Assembly (NCBI GenBank): GCA_020072965.1
Contig: JAIQFY010000064.1
Span: 1 to 38,318 of the forward strand
Origin: Terriglobia bacterium
GTDB lineage: Bacteria; Acidobacteriota; Terriglobia; JAIQFV01
Reading direction: 5' to 3'
DNA: 38,318 bases
In this document: piece after piece, positions 1 through 7,554 of the stretch
Position numbering within the stretch: the stretch's first letter is position 1
How the letters are laid out: every line of letters starts with the position of its first letter
The notes under the pieces: generated by a model
What the model was told of the DNA's origin: nothing
Seen by the model: the letters and a program-made list of their open reading frames with translations, nothing else
The model's database searches: none
Position numbers and translations under genes: made by a program

Positions 1-130
1 GCACCTTCGGATTGTGCTTCTGCAGCACCTTCGTGATCGCCGATGTCAACGTCGTCTTCCCGTGATCAATGTGCCCGATCGTCCCAATGTTGACGTGCGG
101 CTTGGATCGATCAAATTTCTCCTTCGCCAT
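1..130 (-). CDS. tuf: Elongation factor Tu, N-terminal part (gene runs off the window start)
   Basis: EF-Tu is the GTPase that carries aminoacyl-tRNA to the ribosome. Only the first 43 codons are present, starting at the ATG whose complement is at 128-130. The product begins [20 protein letters not shown] and contains the P-loop GHIDHGKTT at about residues 19-27. The isoleucine in GHIDHGK replaces the GHVDHGK of many other bacteria. The gene is the last visible member of a leftward tRNA-tuf cluster, 170 bp beyond tRNA-Thr(GGT). The identification is secure from the N-terminus. Whether this is tufA or tufB cannot be read from sequence, although the tRNA context matches tufB of enterobacteria. 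Confidence 0.96.
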   Translation of the reverse strand, partial: MAKEKFDRSKPHVNIGTIGHIDHGKTTLTSAITKVLQKHNPKV

Positions 131-300
131 GGCGGTCTCTCCTCAGTCAACTCGACTTTAAATTTATATTAGAGTGATTCGATCTTACCCCGAAGCTGGC
201 ACCCACTGTGATGCCGTGTCTCGCATTTGTCGTGGGGTGGATCCGATTCGCACCCACGACAAATCGCATCCTGTGTGCGCCACCCGTGAACTTCAAATCC

Positions 301-376
<76 letters not shown>

Positions 377-448
377 CCAATATCCGCCGATTCAAACGTC
401 ATCCCAATTCCTCAGAGACGACCCGCCGGGTCGTTTTCGCTCAAATCC

Positions 449-524
449 TGGAGCGGGAGACGGGACTCGAACCCGCGACCAACAGCTTGGAAGGCTGTGA
501 CTCTACCAACTGAGTTACTCCCGC
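449..524 (-). tRNA. tRNA-Gly (anticodon TCC)
   Basis: This is a 76-nt cloverleaf on the minus strand with encoded CCA. The acceptor stem is GCGGGAG/CTCCCGC. The anticodon stem ACAGC/GCTGT encloses CTTCCAA, giving anticodon TCC. It lies 72 bp upstream of tRNA-Thr(GGT) and should be cut from the same precursor. Confidence 0.97.
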
Positions 525-586
525 CTGCTTTTTCGTCACCCACTCCCAGTCCACATTCCGCAATCTAAAATCCGCAATCCTAGAGC

Positions 587-674
587 TGGTGGACAGGGGA
601 GGATTCGAACCTCCGTAGCTCCAGAGAGCGGCAGATTTACAGTCTGCTGCCATTAACCACTCGGCCACCTGTCC
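587..674 (-). tRNA. tRNA-Tyr (anticodon GTA)
   Basis: This 88-nt class II tRNA has a long variable arm and an encoded ACCA end. The acceptor stem is GGACAGG/CCTGTCC. The anticodon stem GCAGA/TCTGC encloses CTGTAAA, giving anticodon GTA. It belongs to the same leftward cluster. Confidence 0.97.
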
Positions 675-995
675 CCTTGGTCCGGGAGTGCCGCTCCGAC
701 ACCACAACTCATCTCCAATCGCTCGAACAAAAAACAGACGTGGGATGATGAGGTCCAAAACCGCTTGGGAATGGGTTCGACAAAAAAACGGTGATTGATC
801 CCTGTGAGGGCTCTTAAGAAGTAAGGCACTCGATACCGCAACACGTGCTTCTTCAAAAACCAAAGCGTAACGACCGTTACCGCCGCCCGAGGAAAAAAGT
901 TAGAAGCCCATTCATCGAAAAAGAACCGTAATGGGCCTTTCAATCCACCCCTTATCAAACCATTGCGTCTGCCGCCCAAATCGCTCGCGAAAACT
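675..995. other. Long spacer between tRNA-Thr(TGT) and tRNA-Tyr
   Basis: These 321 bp separate two tRNAs that are usually tens of bases apart. Open frames on the minus strand run through it, but they overlap tRNA-Tyr, lack a ribosome binding site and do not look like protein. I see no terminator or promoter here. It is probably transcribed and discarded during tRNA processing. Confidence 0.5.
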
Positions 996-1071
996 TGGAG
1001 CTGGCGAAGGGATTTGAACCCCCGACCCTCTGATTACAAATCAGATGCTCTACCAGCTGAGCTACGCCAGC
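996..1071 (-). tRNA. tRNA-Thr (anticodon TGT)
   Basis: This is a 76-nt cloverleaf with encoded CCA and acceptor stem GCTGGCG/CGCCAGC. The anticodon stem TCTGA/TCAGA encloses TTTGTAA, giving anticodon TGT. It is the first tRNA of the leftward tRNA-tuf cluster. Confidence 0.97.
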
Positions 1072-1167
1072 AGTCAACTCCAACTCATCGCGAGCGCTCG
1101 ACCCCGCCGCTTTTCGTCGGTCCCCCTACCGACACCTCTCCGTGGGTAGGGACAAAGCAAATAAATT

Positions 1168-1195
1168 ACCATACACAAAGATTTTTTGTAAACAA
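1168..1195 (-). promoter_or_regulatory. Candidate promoter of the tRNA-tuf cluster
   Basis: Reading leftward, TTGTTT (complement of 1190-1195) and TATGGT (complement of 1168-1173) are separated by 16 bp and lie about 100 bp upstream of tRNA-Thr(TGT). The stretch is distinctly AT-rich next to GC-rich flanks. Both boxes only partly match the sigma-70 consensus, so the call is tentative. It sits just beyond the end of rlmB. Confidence 0.4.
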
Positions 1196-1216
1196 CATTT
1201 TTGGGGGACCCTGCGG

Positions 1217-1984
1217 TTACCCGGGGGTGACCGGGGGGAGACTTTGGCCTTTCTTCTCCCGACGCTGTCGCACGACCTCATACATCAGGATCCCGGCAGC
1301 CACGGACACGTTTAGCGATGCGATGACCCCGGGGCGCTGCACGGGCAATGAAACCGTCAAATCACAGTGTTCCCGCACAAGGCGGCGTATCCCCTCGCCC
1401 TCGCTCCCAAACACCAGGGCGACCGGCAGGGTCAGGTCCACTTCAGTCCATCCCATCTTTGCTTCGGCTTCAACCCCGATAATCCAGATATTGGACTTCT
1501 TGAGTTCTTCCAAAGCCTGAACCAGATTGCCGACCCGAACCACCGGTACCAGTTCCAACGCCCCCGACGCGGCCTTGGCGACCGTGGGCGTAAGCCCTAC
1601 GGCCCGCCGTTCCGTGATCACGATGCCGTCCGCACCTGCACACGCCGCTGTGCGGACCACCGCACCCAGATTGTGAGGATCTTCGACCTGGTCCAGCACC
1701 ACGAAAAAGGCGGGGTCTTCCTTCGCGGCGAGCACATCCTCCAAGGAGGCGTACTTCTTGGTTCCACAAACTGCCACCACACCCTGATGTGCTTTCGACT
1801 GCGCCAATCGGTCAAGTGCAAAATTCTTCTCAAACCGCAGCGCGACTGATTGATCCCGTGCCAGGCCGAGAATCACCTGCAGCCGGGCTGAACGCGACCC
1901 CTGGGCCACATGCAATCGTTCAACGGGACGGCTGCGGGAACGCAACAGCGTCTCAACCGCATGAATTCCATATACTACTTCCAT
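1217..1984 (-). CDS. rlmB: 23S rRNA 2'-O-ribose methyltransferase RlmB (TrmH/SpoU family)
   Basis: The 255-residue product matches SPOUT-class RNA ribose methyltransferases, which use S-adenosylmethionine to methylate a ribose in 23S rRNA (G2251 for E. coli RlmB). The N-terminal substrate-binding domain begins MEVVYGIHAVETLL. The C-terminal knotted domain holds motif 1 (LDQVEDPHNLGAVVRTA), motif 2 (VFGSEGEGIRRLV) and motif 3 (ASLNVSVAAGILMYE). I chose the ATG at 1984 because family members start at this GIHAV segment and are about 245-255 residues long; the open frame extends further upstream without homology-like sequence. It lies upstream of the tRNA-tuf cluster on the same strand. TrmH family members are hard to separate, so another rRNA or tRNA target is possible. 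Confidence 0.9.
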   Translation of the reverse strand: MEVVYGIHAVETLLRSRSRPVERLHVAQGSRSARLQVILGLARDQSVALRFEKNFALDRLAQSKAHQGVVAVCGTKKYASLEDVLAAKEDPAFFVVLDQVEDPHNLGAVVRTAACAGADGIVITERRAVGLTPTVAKAASGALELVPVVRVGNLVQALEELKKSNIWIIGVEAEAKMGWTEVDLTLPVALVFGSEGEGIRRLVREHCDLTVSLPVQRPGVIASLNVSVAAGILMYEVVRQRREKKGQSLPPVTPG

Positions 1985-2156
1985 GGTAGTCCTGAAAAAC
2001 CCTTTTCGCGGCGATCCACTCAAATAAAGCATGTTAACATATCGCATGCCACTGACGAAGTTCGCCGGCTTCGACTGGAGAGAGCTGCGCCGACTCTCAA
2101 AAGGCCTCCGTTTTTTTCCCACCCGCTCAACGAGGCATGAAAGAGATCGCTTCCGC

Positions 2157-2939
2157 GTGGCACGGTGCCTCGTCATGACCGGGATGCTCGTCTCTTGCCC
2201 GTTCCGCCTCCCCGCCTCCGACAAATCCCCTTTCACAAACCAGGAACAGCTGGAATACGTCGTCAAATGGGATCCGCCGGGATGGATGTTCTTCATACCC
2301 GAAGTTACGGCAGGCAAACTTGCCTTTACTGTCAAAGAAGGTGCTGCTGACGAAGGCAGCCTTGTCCATCGCTTCCAAGGCTCCGCCATCTCGACGTCTT
2401 CCCTGCTCAAAGTAAACGACATTTTTGATTCCGCCAGCCAGGGAACGGATTTGTGCTCCCTCCGCATGTTGAAGCGCACTCATGAAGGAAAGCGTCATCG
2501 CGAAGTTGAAGTTCAAATCGACAGGGAGAAGAAAACTGCCCGGGTCGTTGAAAAGGATTTGGGCGTGGACCCTCCCAAGACCCTCAGGGACGATACGATC
2601 AAGGATTTTCCGGTTTGCGCAACAGATCTGCTGGGGGCTCTTTACCGGGCAAGGTTATTCCCCTTCCAGCCGGGCGGAGTCTACCAGATTCTCCTGACCG
2701 ACAATGGTCGCACCCAGGAAGTCACGCTCAAACCGATCCAGAAGGAATATATCAAGAATGAGGCCGGATCCTTTTCAACGCAAAAAGTTGAAGTGCAATC
2801 TTTCTTCGGCGGGCTGTTCAAACAGAGGGGGGCGTTCTACATCTGGTTTACTGAAGACGCGCGCCATCTTCCAGTGAAGTTCGAAATGAAGGTGAAGCTC
2901 GGAAAAGTATATGGAAATCTCGTTAAGGTCCAGGAGTAA
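2157..2939 (+). CDS. DUF3108 family exported protein
   Basis: The product resembles DUF3108 proteins, predicted periplasmic beta-rich proteins of unknown function. The family pattern is visible in the C-terminal half: DLLGALYRARLFPFQPG, a valine-rich strand region, FFGGLFKQRGAFYIWFTEDA and a PVKFEMKVKLG ending. Near the N-terminus, VARCLVMTGMLVSC could be a signal peptide. For that reason I place the start at GTG 2157 (260 residues); ATG 2031 in the same frame would give 302 residues, and ATG 2175 is also possible. None has a convincing ribosome binding site. It is divergent from rlmB. Family assignment is fairly safe, function is unknown, and the start is uncertain. Confidence 0.75.
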   Translation: MARCLVMTGMLVSCPFRLPASDKSPFTNQEQLEYVVKWDPPGWMFFIPEVTAGKLAFTVKEGAADEGSLVHRFQGSAISTSSLLKVNDIFDSASQGTDLCSLRMLKRTHEGKRHREVEVQIDREKKTARVVEKDLGVDPPKTLRDDTIKDFPVCATDLLGALYRARLFPFQPGGVYQILLTDNGRTQEVTLKPIQKEYIKNEAGSFSTQKVEVQSFFGGLFKQRGAFYIWFTEDARHLPVKFEMKVKLGKVYGNLVKVQE

Positions 2940-2973
2940 AGGGTCGATTCATCGCGCCTGCTGATGAGTCGAA

Positions 2974-2997
2974 TTCCACCACCAGAAGGTGGCGGAA
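2974..2997. repeat. Palindrome 1 of a local hairpin family
   Basis: TTCCACCACC (2974-2983) pairs with GGTGGCGGAA (2988-2997) with one mismatch around the loop AGAA. It shares the C-run/G-run layout of the three hairpins downstream. Confidence 0.6.
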
Positions 2998-3038
2998 CCT
3001 TCAGACTCAGCCTACCAACAGGCAATCCTCAACATGGA

Positions 3039-3065
3039 AATCCCCCCACCGGCAGATGGTGGATT
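3039..3065. repeat. Palindrome 2 of a local hairpin family
   Basis: CCACC (3046-3050) pairs with GGTGG (3058-3062). It is flanked by AATCCCC on the left and GGATTG on the right, the same right flank as palindromes 3 and 4. Confidence 0.55.
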
Positions 3066-3216
3066 GTTCAATTCCCACCTCTCGGGAAGGCCGGATGTTA
3101 AGACGTGTCGCTTGTGAGCAATGGAATCAGAAGAAAGTCCCATGTTCCTCCGAAAAGGATTGGCTGAGACTCCTCAAGAAGGAGCGGCGACTGGGCTTGG
3201 AGGCGGTATTTGAACT

Positions 3217-3244
3217 ATCCCCCGACTGTCGTCGGGGGGATTGA
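3217..3244. repeat. Palindrome 3 of a local hairpin family
   Basis: ATCCCCCGAC (3217-3226) pairs with GTCGGGGGGAT (3231-3241) with a one-base bulge and a 4-nt loop, followed by TGAAAAC. Confidence 0.65.
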
Positions 3245-3285
3245 AAACAACTGAAGGGGCGGCTCCATTAGGCCGAATCTGAAGG

Positions 3286-3312
3286 TTCCCCCAACTACCG
3301 TTGGGGGGATTG
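3286..3312. repeat. Palindrome 4 of a local hairpin family
   Basis: TTCCCCCAAC (3286-3295) pairs with GTTGGGGGGAT (3300-3310) around TACC. Where it differs from palindrome 3 in the stem (GAC/GTC against AAC/GTT), the change is compensated on the other side, which supports a maintained hairpin. Confidence 0.65.
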
Positions 3313-3547
3313 TCGGGTTTAGCGTCATCTACTACATCATTGTGTCAGGAGGGGTTACTGCCCCCGGTACCAGGCCGGGTATCCTCAAGGAAATCGAAGG
3401 GAGGCATCCTGCAACAGCCGGATGAGAGAAGGAGGTACCCACATTTTTGCCGCCTCCCAAGAAGAACTTCAATGAATCGGAGTCAAGCTCTTTGAAGCTT
3501 CCAAGCTCCCCAGGACCTCCTCCAGATGTTGGACTCTCCCCTATCGC

Positions 3548-4285
3548 TTATTTCGTCAGCAGTTTAAACATCCATCCGCCGTAGACGTCTGACCAGGCAT
3601 GGGCGATCATGCCGGGCCGCAGGTTCTTGCGCCAAGCCGCGAGCACGCCATACAGCACGCCGAGCCCCGTGATGACAACGACCTGTTTTGTCCCCTGATA
3701 CGCATGACCGATTCCGAAGACAACGGCTTGCGCCAGCACGGCCAGCACGATGCTGCCCGTCAACGCCTGAAACTGCTTCTGGAAGTAACCCCGAAAGACG
3801 ATCTCTTCACAGACACCCGCCGACACCGACAAGACGCACCACAGCATGATCTCCAGCGCGCCTTGAGGGAGGAGGGCGTCGATGGGTTTCGCATGACTCG
3901 CCCCCAGCACGTTGTGCATCAATTGGGCCGCCTCTTCCCAGACAAACCAGAAAGGCGCGGCAATAACGAGGTCAAGCCAGACGTCTTTCCAGCTTTTCCA
4001 TCTCCCCCCGGCGAGTTCAAGGATCCCAATCCTTTTCTGCTGGTGCAACCCCACCCAAACGTAGTAGACCAGAGCCCATTCGAGGACAATCATAAATACG
4101 TAGACCGGAGCCATGGCTGGATGCTCCGGCGTCGCGCTCGGGCCGGTGCCTGGCCGGTGTTGCATGTACGCCCCGCCGGCAGCCAAGCCCACCTGAATCA
4201 GGAGAAATATCAGCGTATGGCGCAAGGGGGCGACCAGGGGACGGTCGGGCGTGGGGCGTGAGGGTTCAAGTGCGTCGGTGGCCAT
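3548..4285 (-). CDS. CPBP family intramembrane metalloprotease
   Basis: This 245-residue membrane protein belongs to the CPBP (CAAX protease / bacteriocin-processing, Abi) family, glutamate-dependent intramembrane proteases. All three motifs are present: EEIVFR (E160, E161, R165), FGIGH (F190, H194) and HAWSD (H229, D233). Several hydrophobic segments are visible, for example around residues 24-40, 60-80, 104-118 and 146-158. The ATG at 4285 is preceded by AAGGAGA. The gene lies 9 bp after the PadR gene on the same strand, so the two should be co-transcribed and this protein is the likely target of PadR control. Its substrate is unknown. Confidence 0.88.
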   Translation of the reverse strand: MATDALEPSRPTPDRPLVAPLRHTLIFLLIQVGLAAGGAYMQHRPGTGPSATPEHPAMAPVYVFMIVLEWALVYYVWVGLHQQKRIGILELAGGRWKSWKDVWLDLVIAAPFWFVWEEAAQLMHNVLGASHAKPIDALLPQGALEIMLWCVLSVSAGVCEEIVFRGYFQKQFQALTGSIVLAVLAQAVVFGIGHAYQGTKQVVVITGLGVLYGVLAAWRKNLRPGMIAHAWSDVYGGWMFKLLTK

Positions 4286-4294
4286 GGATTCTCC

Positions 4295-4975
4295 TTAAGG
4301 TCGGGCTCGAGGTGTCTGGGATTTGCGATCTGGGGGCCGAAGAGCCAATTTATGGCGCGGTGGGGCGTGAGGATTCTTGCGGCGGGTGGATTTGGAAACC
4401 CCTGGACGCGTGTGCTTTTCTCTATCCATGCGCGCGCGCAGCCTCCGGATTGATTCGTCGCACGATCTCACGTGACCCCCCAGGGAGAGGATGCCCATCC
4501 GCAGGGTAAGGTGAACGTGAAAATCCGGGGGTGGCAGCTCATCGGGATAGTGCGGATCCGCCTCTACCCAGTAACGCTCCAGCCGGCGCAACGCCTCCAG
4601 TTTCCGGTTGAAATCGTCCCGCAGAACGGTGAAGAACCGCAGGGTCTGTTTCAGATCCCCCAGTTCGTCCATCAAATAGATCTGCGCCAGATAGGCAAAC
4701 CGTTCGTCCCCGATTTCCGGCCCCTTGGCGAGCCAGTCCCGGAGCGCCCGCCGCCCGGCCGTCGTCGTTTCATAAACGCGTCGCCCCGGCCCACGGCTCG
4801 AGACGGCCTGGCAGCAGCGGGCCCAGCCGCGTTTTTCGAGCCGCTTGAGAGTGGGGTAGATCTGGCTCAGTTCCGCGGCCCAGAAGTAGTCGATCCGCTC
4901 GTCAAACACCTTTTTCAAATCGTACCCGCTCGCCGGCTGGCGGAGGAGTCCAAGCAGAATGTGTTCCAGGCTCAT
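4295..4975 (-). CDS. PadR family transcriptional regulator
   Basis: The 226-residue product begins with a PadR winged helix: LEHILLGLLRQPASGYDLKK, then a recognition-helix and wing region (ELSQIYPTLKRLEKRGW, GPGRRVYETTTAGRRAL) at about residues 35-80. A helical PadR C-terminal dimerisation region follows to about residue 180. The last 40 residues are basic and proline-rich and look disordered, longer than in typical family members. PadR proteins are usually repressors of membrane or transport genes beside them, here the CPBP protease. A perfect inverted repeat lies just upstream of its start, suggesting autoregulation. Confidence 0.88.
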   Translation of the reverse strand: MSLEHILLGLLRQPASGYDLKKVFDERIDYFWAAELSQIYPTLKRLEKRGWARCCQAVSSRGPGRRVYETTTAGRRALRDWLAKGPEIGDERFAYLAQIYLMDELGDLKQTLRFFTVLRDDFNRKLEALRRLERYWVEADPHYPDELPPPDFHVHLTLRMGILSLGGHVRSCDESIRRLRARMDREKHTRPGVSKSTRRKNPHAPPRHKLALRPPDRKSQTPRARP

Positions 4976-4983
4976 GAAACCAC

Positions 4984-5001
4984 TATATAACTATTTATAT
5001 A
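4984..5001. promoter_or_regulatory. Candidate PadR operator
   Basis: TATATAA (4984-4990) and TTATATA (4995-5001) form a perfect 7-bp inverted repeat with a 4-bp centre. It starts 8 bp upstream of the padR-like start codon, in an AT-rich island within GC-rich DNA. PadR operators are typically short AT-rich palindromes overlapping their own promoter, and the AT-rich repeat could itself contain the -10 element. Binding is inferred. Confidence 0.5.
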
Positions 5002-5002
5002 A

Positions 5003-5675
5003 ATGTCAACTGTTTTTGAATGTGTCGTCCACCACGCGGGACAGCACTCCAAAGCACTTTGACAGGCGGAATGCAGCTCAGCCGGAGAACGCGTAGTTCT
5101 TCTTGCGGGGGGCGGGCAGCGGGTCGATTCAAACTGCGTGGGAGCTCATGGCGAGAGTAAACAGCAAAAACTGGGAGTGTTTTGGGATGAGGGGGGGGTT
5201 ACACCATGAGCGGGCAGCGCGTCGAGAGGATGGTCCCTATGCTCTGAGCACTCTTACCTGAGTGTGAAATACCGGTCGGCCGATGGGTTGGATTCTCTTG
5301 TTCCGCCGGGGTCAGAAATGATCGGGTGATTTCTAGTACGGGCTTCCCTCGGGCCAGGTCGACAGCGGCAGACAATCGCTTTGGCGGCGTCTTTAGCCAG
5401 TACCTGAGGAGGGAGGGAACGTTCATCGTCCGCGTCTATTCCTCCTTCGTCTCAGGTTTGATTGATTCGGGTGCACGTTAATCTTCATGCGTCGCTTGTT
5501 CCGATTCCCTTTCCGGACGTTGGGCCCACACCCGTTCACATTCATAAAGGCGGTCGCCCGCTGCATCCAGCCGGTCCACTTTGCTTCCGGGCTTTTTTAG
5601 GGCTTGCACTCTCGTAGGCTTTCTCCCTCCTGGAAGATCCGCAAGCGCCAGTCTGGGCCGACAACGTACTCTGAT
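5003..5675. other. Gene-poor stretch upstream of the PadR operon
   Basis: Nothing here is convincingly coding. A minus-strand frame at 5199-5426 (75 codons) has an AAGGAGGA about 13 bases before its ATG. It resembles no family I recognise, and its C-terminal half is low in protein-like character. It may be a small gene or a relic. Confidence 0.4.
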
Positions 5676-5900
5676 TCAGGGCTTTCGCTTCGCATCGCGC
5701 TGCGTAAATGTTTCTACGTTGGCCTGCTCCAGCGGCACCTGAGCAAATGGAAATACCGATTCTTCGGTCGGGGTCAGCCGGGACAGGATGTCAGCGGCCG
5801 AATTCGATAGAAAGTAATCCAGGGATCTCTTCAAAAATTCCTCCTGCTGGGCTTTAAGCTTTTCCGCCATAATTCGCAACTCGATTTCCTCACGATGCAT
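5676..5900 (-). CDS. Small hypothetical protein, predicted helical
   Basis: A 74-codon frame starts at ATG 5900 behind AAGGGGGTGA, a good ribosome binding site. The N-terminal half (residues 1-30) is rich in Glu, Lys, Gln and Leu with helical periodicity (EEIELRIMAEKLKAQQEEFL), as in a short coiled coil. The remainder contains LDYFLSNSAADILSRLTP. I do not recognise a family. It stands alone in a gene-poor region. The binding site and composition make it more credible than neighbouring frames. Confidence 0.5.
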   Translation of the reverse strand: MHREEIELRIMAEKLKAQQEEFLKRSLDYFLSNSAADILSRLTPTEESVFPFAQVPLEQANVETFTQRDAKRKP

Positions 5901-5991
5901 GGTCTCACCCCCTTTCGAATAGATTCTGGGCTGATTTTGAGAACAGGTTCATGCTGCCGGAGCGCAATCCACCATCTGGAGCTATGCGATC

Positions 5992-6031
5992 GGCGGACAC
6001 CGGTCACTCATCAACCCCGGGAGTGTCCGCC
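5992..6031. repeat. Perfect 9-bp inverted repeat, 22-bp loop
   Basis: GGCGGACAC and its exact complement flank 22 bp. No gene reads into it directly. It could be an operator, a small RNA hairpin or the remains of mobile-element ends; the sequence does not decide. Confidence 0.45.
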
Positions 6032-6311
6032 CATGTCGCCCGTCTCCAGAATCTGCGACAATTCTAAGTCTATACCCGGTGCAGTAGATAGCTATGTGTC
6101 GCCCATCACATTCCGGCTGATCCCGGGAAGACCGCGCTTAGCCGCATCCTATATTGGACCTCAGGTTTGTTACAAGAAAGTGACATTGATGAAGGATTCA
6201 TGACCACGAATGGGGGGACGCATATTCGGATTTCATTCCAGTCAAACTGGCAGGGGCGTCTGCCTCGACATCTCGCCGGGCGTGAACGCTCAATCTGCCA
6301 CGCTTCTTCCC

Positions 6312-6354
6312 CAAAAACAAAACGCTCCGGGTTCTGGTAGCAGATCCGGAGCGT
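6312..6354 (-). terminator. Rho-independent terminator of nuoA-nuoB
   Basis: On the minus strand a 9-bp GC-rich stem (ACGCTCCGG/CCGGAGCGT, 6322-6330 with 6346-6354) is followed by GTTTTGTTTTT. It lies about 35 bp past the nuoB stop codon. Confidence 0.85.
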
Positions 6355-6389
6355 CTTACAATCATTGAGAATTGATGACTGAGATTATT

Positions 6390-6935
6390 TCATTTTGCCA
6401 TGGGCATGTATTCCCGGTCCAGGCGAAGCTCGGTGGGGGGCTTTTTGATCTGGCCGACCATGGTCATCCGGTCGATCTTATCTTGCAAGCGCATGATCCC
6501 GTAAAGCAAAGCCTCCGGGCGCGGCGGACAGCCGGGGATATAGACATCGACGGGAACGATCCGGTCCACCCCCTGCAACACCGCGTAAGTCGGGAAGGGG
6601 CCTCCACAGCTGGAGCAGGCGCCCATGGAGATGCACCACTTGGGATCGGGCATCTGGTCCCAGACGCGGCGCAGCACGGGACCCATTTTCAAGGCCACCG
6701 TTCCCGCCACAATCATCAGGTCGGACTGCCGGGGGGAAGGGCGAAAAACCTCAGCCCCAAAGCGGGCGATGTCGAACCGGCTGGCACCCGTCGCCATCAT
6801 TTCAATGGCACAACACGCCAGCCCGAAGGTCATGGGCCAGAGGGCGGACTTGCGCGCCCAGTTCACGACCTGGTCGACGGTCGTCACCAGGAAGTTTCTT
6901 TCCGCGGAAGGGTCTACATAAGAATACGGATCCAT
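6390..6935 (-). CDS. nuoB: NADH-quinone oxidoreductase subunit B
   Basis: NuoB is the hydrophilic subunit of complex I that holds iron-sulfur cluster N2, the last electron carrier before quinone. The four cluster ligands are present as C41-C42 (GLACCAIE), C107 (GACSSCGG) and C136 (PGCPPRPEA). The gaps of 65 and 29 residues equal those in the E. coli protein. Length is 181 residues, normal for the family. nuoA lies 72 bp upstream on the same strand, and a terminator follows. The other complex I genes are not here, so the nuo set is split in this genome. Confidence 0.97.
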   Translation of the reverse strand: MDPYSYVDPSAERNFLVTTVDQVVNWARKSALWPMTFGLACCAIEMMATGASRFDIARFGAEVFRPSPRQSDLMIVAGTVALKMGPVLRRVWDQMPDPKWCISMGACSSCGGPFPTYAVLQGVDRIVPVDVYIPGCPPRPEALLYGIMRLQDKIDRMTMVGQIKKPPTELRLDREYMPMAK

Positions 6936-7007
6936 TCGTTTAATAGCCTCAATTCTCTTCGCTTCGGGATCAATACATCCCGCCCCGCAATCATCCGCGC
7001 CGCTGTG

Positions 7008-7364
7008 CTACACCCATTCCAAGGCGCCTTGCTTCCAAAGCCAGATAAAACCCACTACCAGGATGCCCAGGAAAACGAGCATTTCCATTAATCCAAATAG
7101 GCCCAGAACGTCATACCGAATGGCCCAGGGAAAAAGGAACACAGTCTCCACGTCGAATACGACGAACAGGATGGCGACGATATAGTAACGGACCGTATAT
7201 CGCTCGCGAGGCTGGTAGACGGGATCGACACCACATTCGTACGGGCTGAGTTTTGCCTTATGAGGATCGCTCGGCCGGATCAACCGGAGTAGGGCCAGTG
7301 TGACGAGGGGAAAAAGGCAGCCGAGCGCCATGAACATCAGGATCGGGATATAATTCTTGGGCAT
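7008..7364 (-). CDS. nuoA: NADH-quinone oxidoreductase subunit A
   Basis: NuoA is a small membrane subunit of complex I at the junction of the peripheral and membrane arms. The 118-residue product has three hydrophobic segments at about residues 5-28, 62-82 and 88-112. It carries the family motifs KLSPYECGVDP (with the loop cysteine) and FDVETVFLFPWA. It starts at ATG 7364 with AAGGACCC upstream as a modest binding site and is co-directional with nuoB. Confidence 0.96.
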   Translation of the reverse strand: MPKNYIPILMFMALGCLFPLVTLALLRLIRPSDPHKAKLSPYECGVDPVYQPRERYTVRYYIVAILFVVFDVETVFLFPWAIRYDVLGLFGLMEMLVFLGILVVGFIWLWKQGALEWV

Positions 7365-7528
7365 TCAGGGTCCTTTCGGATAGAGGGTCCAGCCCGCGGA
7401 CACAAGTTCGCTATTCTAATTCTTTTTGCGGGATTTAGGCAATCTGAAATGTGGAAGCAGACATCCCGTTTGCCTTGGTTCGGCTTGCTCTAGGATTGCG
7501 GAAAGAAGAAAACCTCGTCTCGCTCAAT

Positions 7529-7549
7529 GGGCAGACGAGACGTCTGCCC
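7529..7549. repeat. Perfect short palindrome between nuoA and mogA
   Basis: GGGCAGACG (7529-7537) and CGTCTGCCC (7541-7549) form a perfect 9-bp stem with a 3-nt loop, just after the mogA stop codon. No T-run follows in the mogA direction, so it is not a classical intrinsic terminator, though it may protect or end the transcript. Confidence 0.5.
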
Positions 7550-7554
7550 CACCT

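Larger units (their letters stand above)
2940..3547. other. Non-coding stretch containing four related palindromes
   Basis: No credible gene is present; short open frames lack binding sites and protein-like composition. The stretch holds four hairpins, listed separately, plus a weaker CCCGG/CCGGG pair near 3362-3378. It lies between the ends of two convergent genes, so part of it may act in transcription termination. Confidence 0.6.
5901..6389. other. Gene-poor stretch before nuoB
   Basis: No supported gene lies here. It contains a perfect 9-bp inverted repeat (GGCGGACAC at 5992-6000, GTGTCCGCC at 6023-6031) and, at its right end, the terminator of the nuo genes. Confidence 0.5.

Noticed and set aside
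653-979. 108-codon minus-strand frame between two tRNAs
   Set aside because: It overlaps tRNA-Tyr, lacks a binding site and its residues do not resemble a protein family.
3217-3248. Palindrome 3 followed by GATTGAAAAC read as a CRISPR repeat
   Set aside because: The copies are not evenly spaced, differ in sequence and lack spacers of constant length.
3286-3312. Palindrome 4 read as an integron attC site because of AAC and GTT in its arms
   Set aside because: It is far too short, has no second box pair, and no integrase or cassette genes are present.
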